DNA of 64,000 nt from Sapria himalayana (taxonomy: Eukaryota > Streptophyta > Magnoliopsida > Malpighiales > Rafflesiaceae). The notes under the pieces are model-generated. The model had not been told where the DNA came from. It ran no database searches and saw only the letters and a program-made list of their open reading frames with translations. Position 1 is the first letter of the stretch; each line of letters opens with the position of its first letter. The DNA lies in assembly GCA_029783825.1 (NCBI GenBank), contig JAREIK010003100.1:167416-231415 (forward strand). Direction: 5' to 3'. Below are positions 12,762-24,100 of the stretch, piece by piece. The position numbers and the translations under genes are program-made.

Positions 12762-13380
12762 GGTTTTTTTTGTTTTTTTTTTGGAAAATACACACTTTAT
12801 TTATCATTTAGGCACACAACTTACAAGAGACTAAAAAGCTGACTAATTTAGGCCAGCCCACCAAATCCTATGCACCTTAATGATTCTATGCCATAAAATA
12901 CATAGAAAAACATAATGCCTAATAATTCCAAGCGTACGAATACAACTAAAATCACCTAGCATTCTCGGACTTCCGAGTTGGCATTCAGTCATTATGCGCA
13001 CTGCGTCCTTTCCATTCGGATTTTTCAAAGTCTTTTGGAGGAACCTGAATGATGCACCATATTAAATTTATGCAAATATAAGATTGTGCATGTGTGTGAC
13101 ATGCAGCATCAAGCGTTTGCCTATGTCATTGCTATGCAATGGAATACATGTAAAACTGAATACCCATAAATCCACAAGTCCATATCTATGGTACTTTGTC
13201 AATTCATTCTCACCTCTGAATTCCACATTCTTTTGCTCCAATGATCCTCAAAAGAGTATCTCTTGGGTTAGAATGCTTCCTCCTCGAGCTCCAAGAAGTG
13301 GCTGTATGTTGCACCGACAAAATATCAAAAAATATGCTTGCATCGGTGTGCATGTATGATGAGGTCCATCTAATAGTCTA
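12762..13380 (-). pseudogene. Decayed retrocopy-like segment with poly(A) tail, unknown protein
   Basis: On the minus strand one reading frame runs from about 13375 to a TAG near 12840 and is broken by only a few stops (for example TGA near 13250 and TAA/TAA near 13070). Recognisable stretches are LTKYHRYGLVDLWVF, GKRLMLHVTHMHNL and NPNGKDAVRIMTECQ. After the stop come about 55 bp holding AATAAA, then after roughly 14 bp a run of A interrupted by one C. Stop codon, short 3' UTR, polyadenylation signal and A-tail in this order are what a reverse-transcribed mRNA leaves. The protein is not recognised. The open frame in a moderately AT-rich stretch is only weak evidence of coding; the 3' end signature is stronger. 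A LINE 3' end is an alternative. Confidence 0.45.
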
Positions 13381-14055
13381 ATTATCTACGCGAACAACCA
13401 AGCTAGAATACAAGTAAATTTTAAAATGCTATAAAGATGGGTCTTCTGCTCCCGGGAGTGTAGCATCGCCTAATGTGTATTTACAAAATGCATTAGTGGG
13501 CCCTACTTAAAATACTCATGGGTCCAGTTGCCTTCATTGCATGCTACACAGAAAATAAACAAGATTGTGTGTGTGAGTATGTCATTATCCATCTCTACAA
13601 GTACATGGTGCATACAAAGTCCAAAATACAAATAAGACTACAAACATAAACTACAAGTTTGAATCTTTCGCTCTCGTGTGGATTGTTTGGACTATATTGC
13701 TTACTGGCCATGCTTGGTGATGTTTCGGATATTGCCGGCTCTCCAATTAATCATGGATTACCCATTACTCCTATTAGGCGATGGTTGGGTGACCCTCTTT
13801 GCTGCCTTATAGGGCTAGTGGGACCCCTTCCTAGATACTCCTGGGTTTTCTCTCGACCACATTTCTCGGTCTCGTCACTTGTCTGAATGTTATAATCTCG
13901 GCTTGCTAGCGGGGCCCTCTACAAGCTGGTGGCCCATACCTCTAGCTGCTTCTAGGACTTCTGTCCCCTATAAAAGCTACATCAAAATGGACAAGAATAT
14001 GTGCACATGTGTACTAGTGGTCCATCGCTATGTGTGTGTGGTGCAGCAGTATCAG
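13381..14055. other. GC-richer right part of block X copy 1
   Basis: No gene is recognised. Two related 27-31 bp segments at 13495-13523 and 13817-13847 (consensus GTGGGACCCACTT, then ACTCATGGGT) lie 322 bp apart in direct orientation. The overlapping plus frames of 75 and 64 codons near 13659-14073 are not preserved in the other copies and were not called as genes. The CTATAAAAGC near 13967 looks like a TATA box but reads CTCTAAATGC in the other two copies, so it is not a conserved promoter. Confidence 0.6.
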
Positions 14056-14874
14056 GGTTTAGGAGTTAAGTAATTTAAGTATTTAGGTATTTTTTGGTTT
14101 ATAGATTTTATTTAAATAATTAAATAACAAAAAAATTATTTTTATTATTTTTTCTAATTTTCAAGGTTATAACCATTGAAAATATTATAATTTTTAATTT
14201 TCTTTTAAATGTTAATACAATATTTAATTATAATAATCATAAAAATTAAATAGCATGTAAATTCAATATAAATAATTTTATTGATCGATATTATAATACT
14301 GATCATAAAATAGATTACTAAACTATTATTAATAAGATAGATAATAGTTAAAATATATTTCAAAACCTAAAATGATTCAAAATCAAAGTAAAATATATTA
14401 CTAAATAATAATTTTTTATTTTTAAATTTTTGATTCTTTTTATAAGCCTATAAATTTTTTGATGAAGATAGATTATTTAAATTATATTTGCCTCATTCAT
14501 AATTTTATTTTGAAATTAATATCTCTATAAAAATAAACTAATAAATAATTAAAATGAATATTGAAATTATAATGAATACAAATAAAAATGAGATTTATTA
14601 TTAATTATTTAGGGTATACCGGTTTAATGGTTTAAGTATTTAGAAGTTTAGGAGTTTAGTGATTTAAGTGTTTAGGCATTTAGTAGTTTAAGTGTTTTAT
14701 TTAAATAATGAAATAACAAAACAATTATTTTTCAAATTTTTTATCAATTTTGAAGGTTATAACCTTAATAAATATAATAATTTTTAAATTTTTTTCAAAT
14801 GTGAATAGAACATTTATTTATAATAAACTTAATTATTATATATCATTTAAATTAAAAATAAACAATTTTAATGA

Positions 14875-15010
14875 TAGATATTAATAAACTAAATATAAAT
14901 ATAAATATAATATTGATCAATAAATAAATTAATAAATTATTATTTATTGATAGATATTTATATATTATTTATAAATACTTAAACCTTTAAAGATGGTTTA
15001 AATGTTTAAG
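14875..15010 (+). repeat. Rearranged monomer junction, copy next to block X copy 1
   Basis: The same unusual monomer junction as at 40-170, containing AAACCTTTAAAGATGGTTT. It begins about 825 bp to the right of the end of block X copy 1. The neighbouring monomer is short (dyads at 14754 and 15067 only about 310 bp apart). Confidence 0.72.
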
Positions 15011-18000
15011 TATTATAGGTTTTATATAAACAATAAAATAACAAAAAAATTATTTTTGTGATTCAATCTCTTTTTCAAAGATGATAACCTTTAAAAATAT
15101 AATAATTTTTAAATTATTTTCAAATGTAAATATAATATTTAGTTATAATAATCTTAATAATTATATATCATGTAAATTCAATATAAACAATTTTATCGAT
15201 AAATATTCTAATATTGATCAAAAAATAAATTAATAATCTATCATTAATAAGATAGATATAAATAAAAATATAATTACAAAACCTAAAATGATTAAGAAGA
15301 AAAGCAAAATATATTACTATATAATAATTTTTTGTTTTGAAAATTTTTTTTCTTTTAAAAAGTTTATCTATAATTTTTTGTTTTTTCACATGTTCAAAGG
15401 TTATAATCTTTGAAAATATAATAATTTTAAAATTTTTTGCAAAAGTGAATACAATATTTAGTTATAATAATTATTAAATATTTATATCATATAAATTAAA
15501 TATAAATATTTTTATCGATAAATATTCTAATAATGATCAAAAAATAAATTAATAATCTATTATTAATAAGTTAGATATCAATTTAAATATAATTACAAAA
15601 CCTAAAATGTTTAATAAACAAAGTAAAATATATTACTATATAATAAATTTTTGTTTTTAATTTTTTTATTATTTTAATACGTTAATCTATATTTTTTTAT
15701 TGAAAAATAATTTATATAAATTATATTTGTCTTACTTATAATTTATTTTGTATTTAATATTTATATAAAAATAAACAAATTAATAATTAAAATGAATATT
15801 TAAAATTATAATGAAAAAAATAAAAATGAGATTTATTATTTATTATTTAGGATATACATGTTTAAAAAATTTATCTATTTAGGGTTTTCGAGATTTAGAA
15901 GTTTTTGATTTAAGTATATAAAAATTTAATGGTATATAGCTTTTATTTAAATAATGAAATAACAAAAAATTTATTTTTGATAATTTTTCAAATTTTCAAA
16001 TGTCATAACATTTGAAAATATAATAATTTTAAAATTTTTTAAAAAAGTGAATACAATATTTAGTAATAATAATAATTATCAGTATATATAATAGAAACTA
16101 AATATAAACAATGTTATTGATAATGTTATATCAATTATCAAAAAATTATTTAATAAACTATTATTAATATGATACATATAAATTAAAATATAATTAAAAA
16201 ACCTAAAATGAATCAAAGTAAAATTTATTACTAAATAATAATTTTTTTTTAGTTTTTGCATCATTTTATAAGCTTATATATTTTTTTTGTTGAAAAATAT
16301 ATTATTTAAATTATATTTGTCACTCATAATTTCTTTTATAATTAATATTTCAATAAATTATTAAAATTATATTTAAGGTTTATGAGTTTAAAGGTTTAGG
16401 TATTTATGGGCTTTGGGGTTTAGGTGTTTAAAGATTTATGTATTTAGGCATTTAATGGTTTATAAGTTTTATTTAAACAATGATATAACAAAAAATTTAT
16501 TTTTGTTATTTTTTCTCATTTTTGTAGGTTATAACCTTTTAAAATATAACAATTTTTAAATTTTTTATATATGTAAATACTATATTTAGTTATGGTAATC
16601 TTAATAATTATATATCATGTTAATTCAATATAAACAATTATATTTAATTATTAATGATCAAAAAAATATTTTCAAATAAAATATATCATGTTAATTCAAA
16701 AAATATTGATAGATATTATATTAATGATCAAAAAATAAATTAATAAACTATTATTAATAAGATAGATATTTTTTAAAATATATTTGCAAAATGTAAATTT
16801 ATTCAAAATCAAAGTATAATATAATACTAAATAATAATTTTTTTGATGTTTTGCTTCTTTTTATAAGTTTATATTTTATGTTATTAAAAGTAAATTTTTT
16901 AAATTACATTTGTCTTCCACATAATTTATTTTTAATTTATAATTCTATAAAAATAAACTAATAAATAATTAAAATGAATATTTAAAATTATAATGAATAC
17001 AAATAAAATTGAGATTATTATTCACAATATACTAGTTTAATGGTTTAAGTATTTAGGTGTTTAGGGGTTTTGTGATTTAAGTGTTTAGGACTTTAGTGAT
17101 TTATAGTTTTTATTTAGAGAATAAAAAAATAAAGAATTAAATTTTTTGATTTTTTATAATTTTTGAAGGTTATAACCTTTGAAAATATAATAATTTTTAT
17201 TTTTGATAAATGTTAATATAATATTTAGTTATAATATTCTTAATAATTTTATATAATTAAACTCAATATAAATAATTTTATTAATAGATATTATTATAAT
17301 GATCAATAAAAAATTAATAAACTATTATTAATAAGAATGATATAAATTAAAATATATTTGCAAAAACTAAAATGATTCAAAATCAAAATAAAACATATTA
17401 CAAAATAATAAATTTTTGTTTATAAAATTTTGCCTCTTTTTATAAGCACATATATATTTTTTTTATAAAAAATAAATTATTTAAAATAGATCTGTCTCAC
17501 TAATAATTTATTTTTAATTAATATTTATATAAAAATAAACTGATAAATAATTAAAATAAAAATTTAAAATTACACTTAACAAAAATTAAAATGAGATTTA
17601 TGATTTATTATTAATGTATATCAATTTAATAGTTTAAGTATCTAGAAATCTTATTGTTTAGGAGTTTAGTGATTTATGTTTTTAGGTATTTAGTAGTTTA
17701 TAGTTTTTATTTAAATAATAAAATAACAAAAAAATTTTGTAATTTTTTGTCATTTCATAGGTTATAACCTTTTAAAATATAATAATATTTAAAATTTTTG
17801 AAATGTGAATACAATATTTAGTTATAATAATTTTAATAATTATATATCATATAAATTCAATATAAACAATTTTATTGATAGATATTATAATAATGATCAA
17901 AAATTAAATTAATTAACTATTAATAATATGATAGATATTAATTAAAAATATTTACAAAACCCAAATTGATTCAAAATTAAAGTAAAAAATATTATTGAAT

Positions 18001-20569
18001 AATAATTTTTAATTTTTAAAATTTTACTACTTTTATAAGCGTATATATATTTTTTGAATAAAAATAAAAATTATTTAATTTATATATGTCGCACTCATAA
18101 TTTATTTTGTAATAAAAATTTATATAAAAATAAACTAATAAATAATTAAAATGAATCTTTAATATTATAATAAATTGAAATAAAAATTAGATTTCTTAAT
18201 TATTAAGTAGCATATAGCGGTTTAATGGTTTATGTATTTAGGCATTATGGGCTTTAAAAGTTTACTGATTTAACTGTCTATGCATTTAGTTGTTTATAAA
18301 TTTTATTTAAAAATTAAATAACAAAATATTTATTTTTATTATTTTTTGATATTTCCAAAGGTTATAACATTTGAAAATATAATAATTTTTAAATTTTTTT
18401 CAAATATGAATTCAATATTTAGTTATAATAATAATTATATTTATATATCATATAAATTCAATATAAACAATATTTTTGATAAATATTCTAAAAATGATAA
18501 AAAAATAAATTAATAATCTATTATTAATAAGATAGATATCAATTAAAATATAATAAAAAAACCTAAAATAATTCTGAAGAAATCAAAATATATTACTATA
18601 TAATAATTTTTTGTTTGAAATTATTTTTCTTTTGAAAAGTTTATCCATATTTTTTTGATGAAAAATAATTTATATAAATTATATTTGTCTAACTCAAAAT
18701 TTATTTTTTAATTAATATTTATAAAAAAATAAAGAAATAAATAATTAAAATTAATATATAAAATTATAATGAAATAGATAATATTGAGATTTATTCTTTA
18801 TTATTTTGGGTATACCGGTCTAATTTAAATTAGATATATCTCACTAATAATTTATTTTTTAATTAATATTCTATAAAAATAAACTAATAAATAATTAAAA
18901 TAAAAATTTAAAATTATACTGAATAAAAATTAAAATGAGATTTATGAATAATTATTAATGTATACCAGTTTAATATTTTAAGTATTTAAAGGCTTTTTTG
19001 TTTATGAATTTAGTGATTTATGTTTTTAGGCATTTAGTGGGTTATAGGTTTTATTTAAACAAAGAAATAAAAAAAAATTATTTTTGATATTTTTTCATAT
19101 TTTCAAAGATTATAACTTTTGAAAAAATAATAATTTAAAAATTTTTTAAAAATGTGAATACAATATTTCGTAATAATAATAATTATAATTATATATAATC
19201 TAAACTAAATATAAATAATTTTATTGATATATATGATATCAATTATCAAAAAATAAATTAATATGCTATTATTAATATGATAGATATAAATTAAAATTTA
19301 ATTGCAAAACCTAAAAATATTCAAAATCCAAGTAAAATTTATTACTTAATAATAATTTTTTTTAGTTTTTGCTTCTTTTTATAAGCTTATATTGTTTTTG
19401 ATAAAAAATAAATTATTAAAAGTATATTTGTATCTATCATAATTTATTTTGTAGTTAATATTTTAATAAATTATTTAAATTATATTTAAGGTTTACGAGT
19501 TTAAAGGTTTAAGTATTTAGGGGCTTTTGTGTTTAAAATTTTAGAGGTTTAACTCTTTATGTATTTAGTGGTTTATAAGTTTTATTTAAAAAATTATATT
19601 ACAAAAAATTTATTTTTATTATTTTTTTAATTTTAGAAGGTTATAACCTTTGAAAATATAATAATTTTTAAATTTTTTTCAAAAGTAAATATAATATTTA
19701 GTTATAATAATCTTAAATATTATAAGTCATTTAAATTCAATATAAATAATTGCTTTTCTAGATATTATAATAATGATAAAAAAAATTAATAAACTATTAT
19801 TAATAAGATAGATATTATTTAAAATATATTTGCAAAATCTAAATTTATTCAAAATCAAAGTAAAATATAGTACTTAATAATAATTTTTTTAATGTTTTGC
19901 TTTTTTATAACTTTATATTTTTGTTATTATAAATAAATTATTTAAATTAATTTGTCTTACTAATAATTTATTTTGTAATTTATAATTCTATAATAATAAA
20001 CTAATAAATAATTAAAATAATTATATAAAATTATTATGAATAAAAATAAAATTGAGATTTATTATTTATTATTCAGGATATACTGGTTTAATGGTTTAAG
20101 TATTTAGGTGTTTTTGGGTTTAGGAGTTTAGTGATTTAAGTGTTTAGACCTTTAGTGAGTTATAGTTATTATCTAAAGAATTAAAAAACAAAAAAATTAT
20201 TTTTTGAAATTTTTTAATTTTTGAAAGTTGTAACCTTTGAAAATATAATAATATTAAATTTTTTGAAATGAGAATATAATATTTAGTTATATTAATCTTT
20301 ATAATTATATATAATGTAAACTAAATATAAATAATTTTAATGATAGATATTATAATAATGATCAATAAATAAATTAATAAACTATTATAAATAAGAATGA
20401 TATAAATTAAAATATAATTGTAGAATCTAAAATGATTCAAAATCAAAATAAAATATATTACTAAATAATAATTTTTTATATTAAAAATTTTGGCTCGTTT
20501 TATAAGCACATATATTTTTCTGATGAAAAATAAATTATTTAAATTATATCTGTCTCACTAATAATTTAT

Positions 20570-21165
20570 TTGGTAATTAATATTTCTATAAAAATAAATT
20601 GATAAATAAATAAAATGATTTTTTTAAATTATAATGAATACTAATAAAAAAGAGATATATGATTTATTATTTAGGGTATACCTATTTAATGGTTTAAGAT
20701 TTTTGTCGTTTTTGGGTTAATGATTTTATTGATTTATATGTTTGCACATTTAGGTGTTTATAGGTTTTATTTAATCAATGAAATAACAAAAAATTTTTCT
20801 TAAGAATTTTCGTGATTTTCAAAGGTTATAACCTTTGAAAATATAATAATTTTTTAATCTATCTAAAATATGAATGCAATACATAGTTATAATAATCTTA
20901 TTAATTATATTTGTAGTAAATTTAATATAATAAATTTTTTTAATATATATTATTATAATGATCGAAAAATAAATTAATAAACTATTATTAATAAGATAGA
21001 TTTTAATTAAAATATATTTGCACAATCCAAAATAATTCAAAATCAAAGTAAATTATAATACTTAATAAAATTTAAATTTTTGAAATTTTGTTTTTTTATA
21101 TAGGCTTATTTTTTTTCATAAAAATAATTTATTTAAATTATGTCTAACTCATTATTTAATTTGTA
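20570..21165 (+). repeat. Representative satellite monomer (about 595 bp)
   Basis: Shows the monomer layout. A GGTATACC-type lead is near 20676, the telomere-like tract at about 20680-20770, the TTTATTTAATCAATGAAATAAC spacer to about 20790, and the perfect dyad at 20815-20842. An AT-rich body follows to about 21060, with TATTATAATGATC words and the AATCAAAGTAAA element, and then a T-rich segment near 21060-21165. Many monomers of other subtypes carry TATAAGCTTATA at the last position; this one has TATAGGCTTATT there. No transcription signals are recognised. Confidence 0.75.
20815..20842. promoter_or_regulatory. 28-bp perfect dyad of the satellite (example 2, G type)
   Basis: An exact 14+14 inverted repeat without spacer, the same sequence as at 10396-10423, although the surrounding monomers belong to different subtypes (G here, I there). 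Confidence 0.6.
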
Positions 21166-24100
21166 ATTAATATTTCATTAAAAATAAACTAATAAATAAT
21201 TAAAATGAATATTTAATTATTATGAATACAAATAAAAATGATATTTATTATCTATTATTTAGGTTATATAGGTTTAATGATTTAAGTATTTAGGGGGTTT
21301 TGGGGTTAAGGAGTCTAAATATTTAAATGATTAGGCATTTAGTGGTTAATAAGTTTTATTTAAATAATAAAATTATAAAAAAATTATTTTTGTCATTTTT
21401 TATCATTTAAGAAGGTTAAAACCTTTTAAAATATAATAATTTTTTAATTTTTTTCAAATATAAATATAATATTTAGTTATAATAATCTTAATATTTATAA
21501 GACATTTAAATTCAATATAAGTAATTTTATTGATAGATATTATAATAATGATCAAAAAATAAATTAATAAACTATTATTAATAAGATGGATAGTAATTAA
21601 AATATAAATAAAAAACATATAATGATTCAAAATCAAAGTAAAATATATTACTAAATGATAGTTTTTTGTTTTTAAATTTTTAGTTATTTTTATAACATTA
21701 TATTTATTTTTTGATTAAAAATAAATTAATAAAATTATATTTGTCTCACTCTTTATTTATTTTGCAATTAATATTTCTATAAAAAAACTAATAAATAATT
21801 AAAATGAATATTTAAAATTATAATGAATATGAATTAAAATGATCTTTATGATTTATCATATGTGGTATTCTGGTTTAATGGATTGTTAATTTAGGGGTTT
21901 TGTCATTTAGAAGTTTATCAATTTATGCTTTTAGGCATTTAGTGGTTTATAATTTTTATTTATATAATAAAAATAAAAACAATTTTTATTTTATTTTATC
22001 TGATTTTCAAAGATTATAACCATTAAAAATAAAATAATTTTTAAAATTTTTTGAAATGTGAATACCATGTATAATTATATTAATCTTACTAATTATATAT
22101 CATATAAATTCAATATAAATAATTTTAATGATAGATAGTATAATAATGATAAAAAATTAAATTAATAAACTATTATTAATAATATAAATATTAATTAAAA
22201 TATATTTACATAACACAAAATGATTCAAAATCAAATCAAAATATATTACTAAATAATAATATTTAATTTCAAATATTTCTTTCCTTTTATAAGCTTATAT
22301 TTTTTATTGATTAAAAATAAATTATTTAAATAATATTTGTCTCACTCAAAATTTTTTTGTAATTAATTTTTCTAAATAATTAAACTATAAATAATTAACT
22401 ATAATAATAAATGAATATTTAAAATTTTAATAAATAGAAATATAAATGAGATTTATAATTTATTAAGTAGTATATAGCTATTAAAAGGTTTATGTATTTA
22501 GGCGTTTCGGGGTCTATGAGCTTACAGATTTAAGTAAGTAAGCATTTAATGATCTAAGGTTTTATTTAAAAAATTAAATAACAAAAAATTTATTTTTATT
22601 ATTTTTTCTCATTTTTTAAGGTTGCCTTTAAAAATATAATAATTTTTAAATTTCTTTTCACAATTGAATACAATATATATTTATAATAATCATTTTAATT
22701 ATATATCATATAAATTCAATATAAACAATTTTATTGATAGATATTCTAATAATTATCAAAAAATAAATTAAAAATATATAATGAATAAGATTCATATAAC
22801 TTAAAATATAATATCAAAACCTAAAATGAATCAAAAGCAAAACAAAATATATCACTAAATAATAATTATTTGTTTTTAAATTTTTATGAATTTTATAAGC
22901 TTATCTATTTTTTGATGAAAAATATTTTTAATAAATTATATTTTTAACTCATAATTTATTTTTTAATTAATATATATATATATATATAACTAAACAATCA
23001 AAATTAATTTTTTAAATTATAATGAAAACAAATAAAAATTAGATTTATTAATTATTATTAGGGTATACCGGTTTAAAGGATTATCTATATAGGGGTATAG
23101 GGATTTTGTGGTTCAGTCATTTAAGTGTTTAGGTATTTAGTGGTGTATAGGTTTTATTTAAACAATGAAATAAAAAAATTATTTTTTTTTTATTTTTTAA
23201 CATTTTCAAAGTTTATAACCTTTAAAAATATAATAATGTTAAAATTTTTTTCAAAAGTGAAAATAATATTTAATCATAATAATCATTATATTTATATATC
23301 ATATAAATTTAATATAAACATTCTTATTGATAAATATTCTAATAATAATCAAAAATTAATTAATAATCTATTATTAATAAGATAGATATAATTTAAAATA
23401 TAATTTAAAATATTAAAATTATTCAGAAGAAAAGCAAAATATATTACAATATAATAATTTTCTGTTTTGAAATTTTTTTTTTCTTTTAAAAAGTTTATTT
23501 ATAATTTTTTGATGAAAAATAATTTATATAAATTATATTTGTTTAACTCATAATTTATTTTGTAATTAATAATTATATAAAAATATACAAATAAATAATT
23601 AAAATGAATATTTAAAATTATAATGAAAAAAAATGAATTTTATTATTTATTATTTTGGGTATACCAGTTTAATTTAAATTAGATCTATCTAACTAATAAT
23701 TTTTTTTGTAATTAATATTTCTATAAAATAAACTGATACATAATTAAAATAAAAATTAAAATTAAACTGAATAAAAATTAAAATGAAATTTATAATTTAT
23801 TATTAATGTATACCAGTTTAATTGTATATGTATTTAGATGTTTTGTCATTTAGGAGTTTAGCGATTTATGTTTTTAGGCATTTAGTGGTTTATAGGTTTT
23901 ATTTAAACAATAAAATAAAGAAAAAATTTAATTTTTTCTCATTTTCATGGCTCATAATCTTTTAAAATATAATAATATTTAAAATTTTTTGAAATGTGAA
24001 TACAATATTTAGGTATAATAATATTAATAATTATATATCATATAAATTCAATATAAATAATTTTATTGATAGATATTATAATAATGATCAAAAATTAAAT

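Larger units (their letters stand above)
11581..14055. repeat. Block X copy 1: 2.5-kb non-satellite block inside the array
   Basis: A compositionally distinct block (far less AT-rich than the satellite, with GC highest at 13400-14050) inserted in forward satellite. It has four parts: 11581-12680, unrecognised sequence; 12680-12760, a degenerate TTTAGGG tract; 12760-13380, a decayed retrocopy-like segment with its poly(A) tail on minus; and 13380-14055, unrecognised and GC-richer. It is repeated with roughly 90 percent identity by eye at 38022-40479, and its last 462 bp recur inverted at 63483-63950. I see no terminal repeats, target-site duplication or recognisable transposase or polymerase motif, so the type of the block is open. 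Confidence 0.8.

Noticed and set aside
13960..13985. A TATA-box-like CTATAAAAGC
   Set aside because: The other two copies read CTCTAAATGC at this place, so it is a private variant and not a conserved promoter.
11581..14055. Block X as a complete LTR retrotransposon, Helitron or MITE
   Set aside because: I found no long terminal repeats, primer-binding site, TC...CTRR ends with a hairpin, terminal inverted repeats or target-site duplication at its borders.
13659..14073. Plus frames of 75 and 64 codons in the GC-rich end of block X copy 1, the 72-codon frame at 40085-40303, and the minus frames at 63418-63679
   Set aside because: Not preserved as one product across the three copies; stops and indels differ. 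GC-richer DNA simply has longer open stretches.
23125..23385. An 86-codon plus frame running from the telomere-like tract across the dyad, with relatives at 6838-7077, 41474-41668, 43112-43354, 59291-59479 and 61568-61771
   Set aside because: Also a shared by-product of monomer ancestry. The frame is closed in most monomers and overlaps the dyad and tract that explain its sequence.
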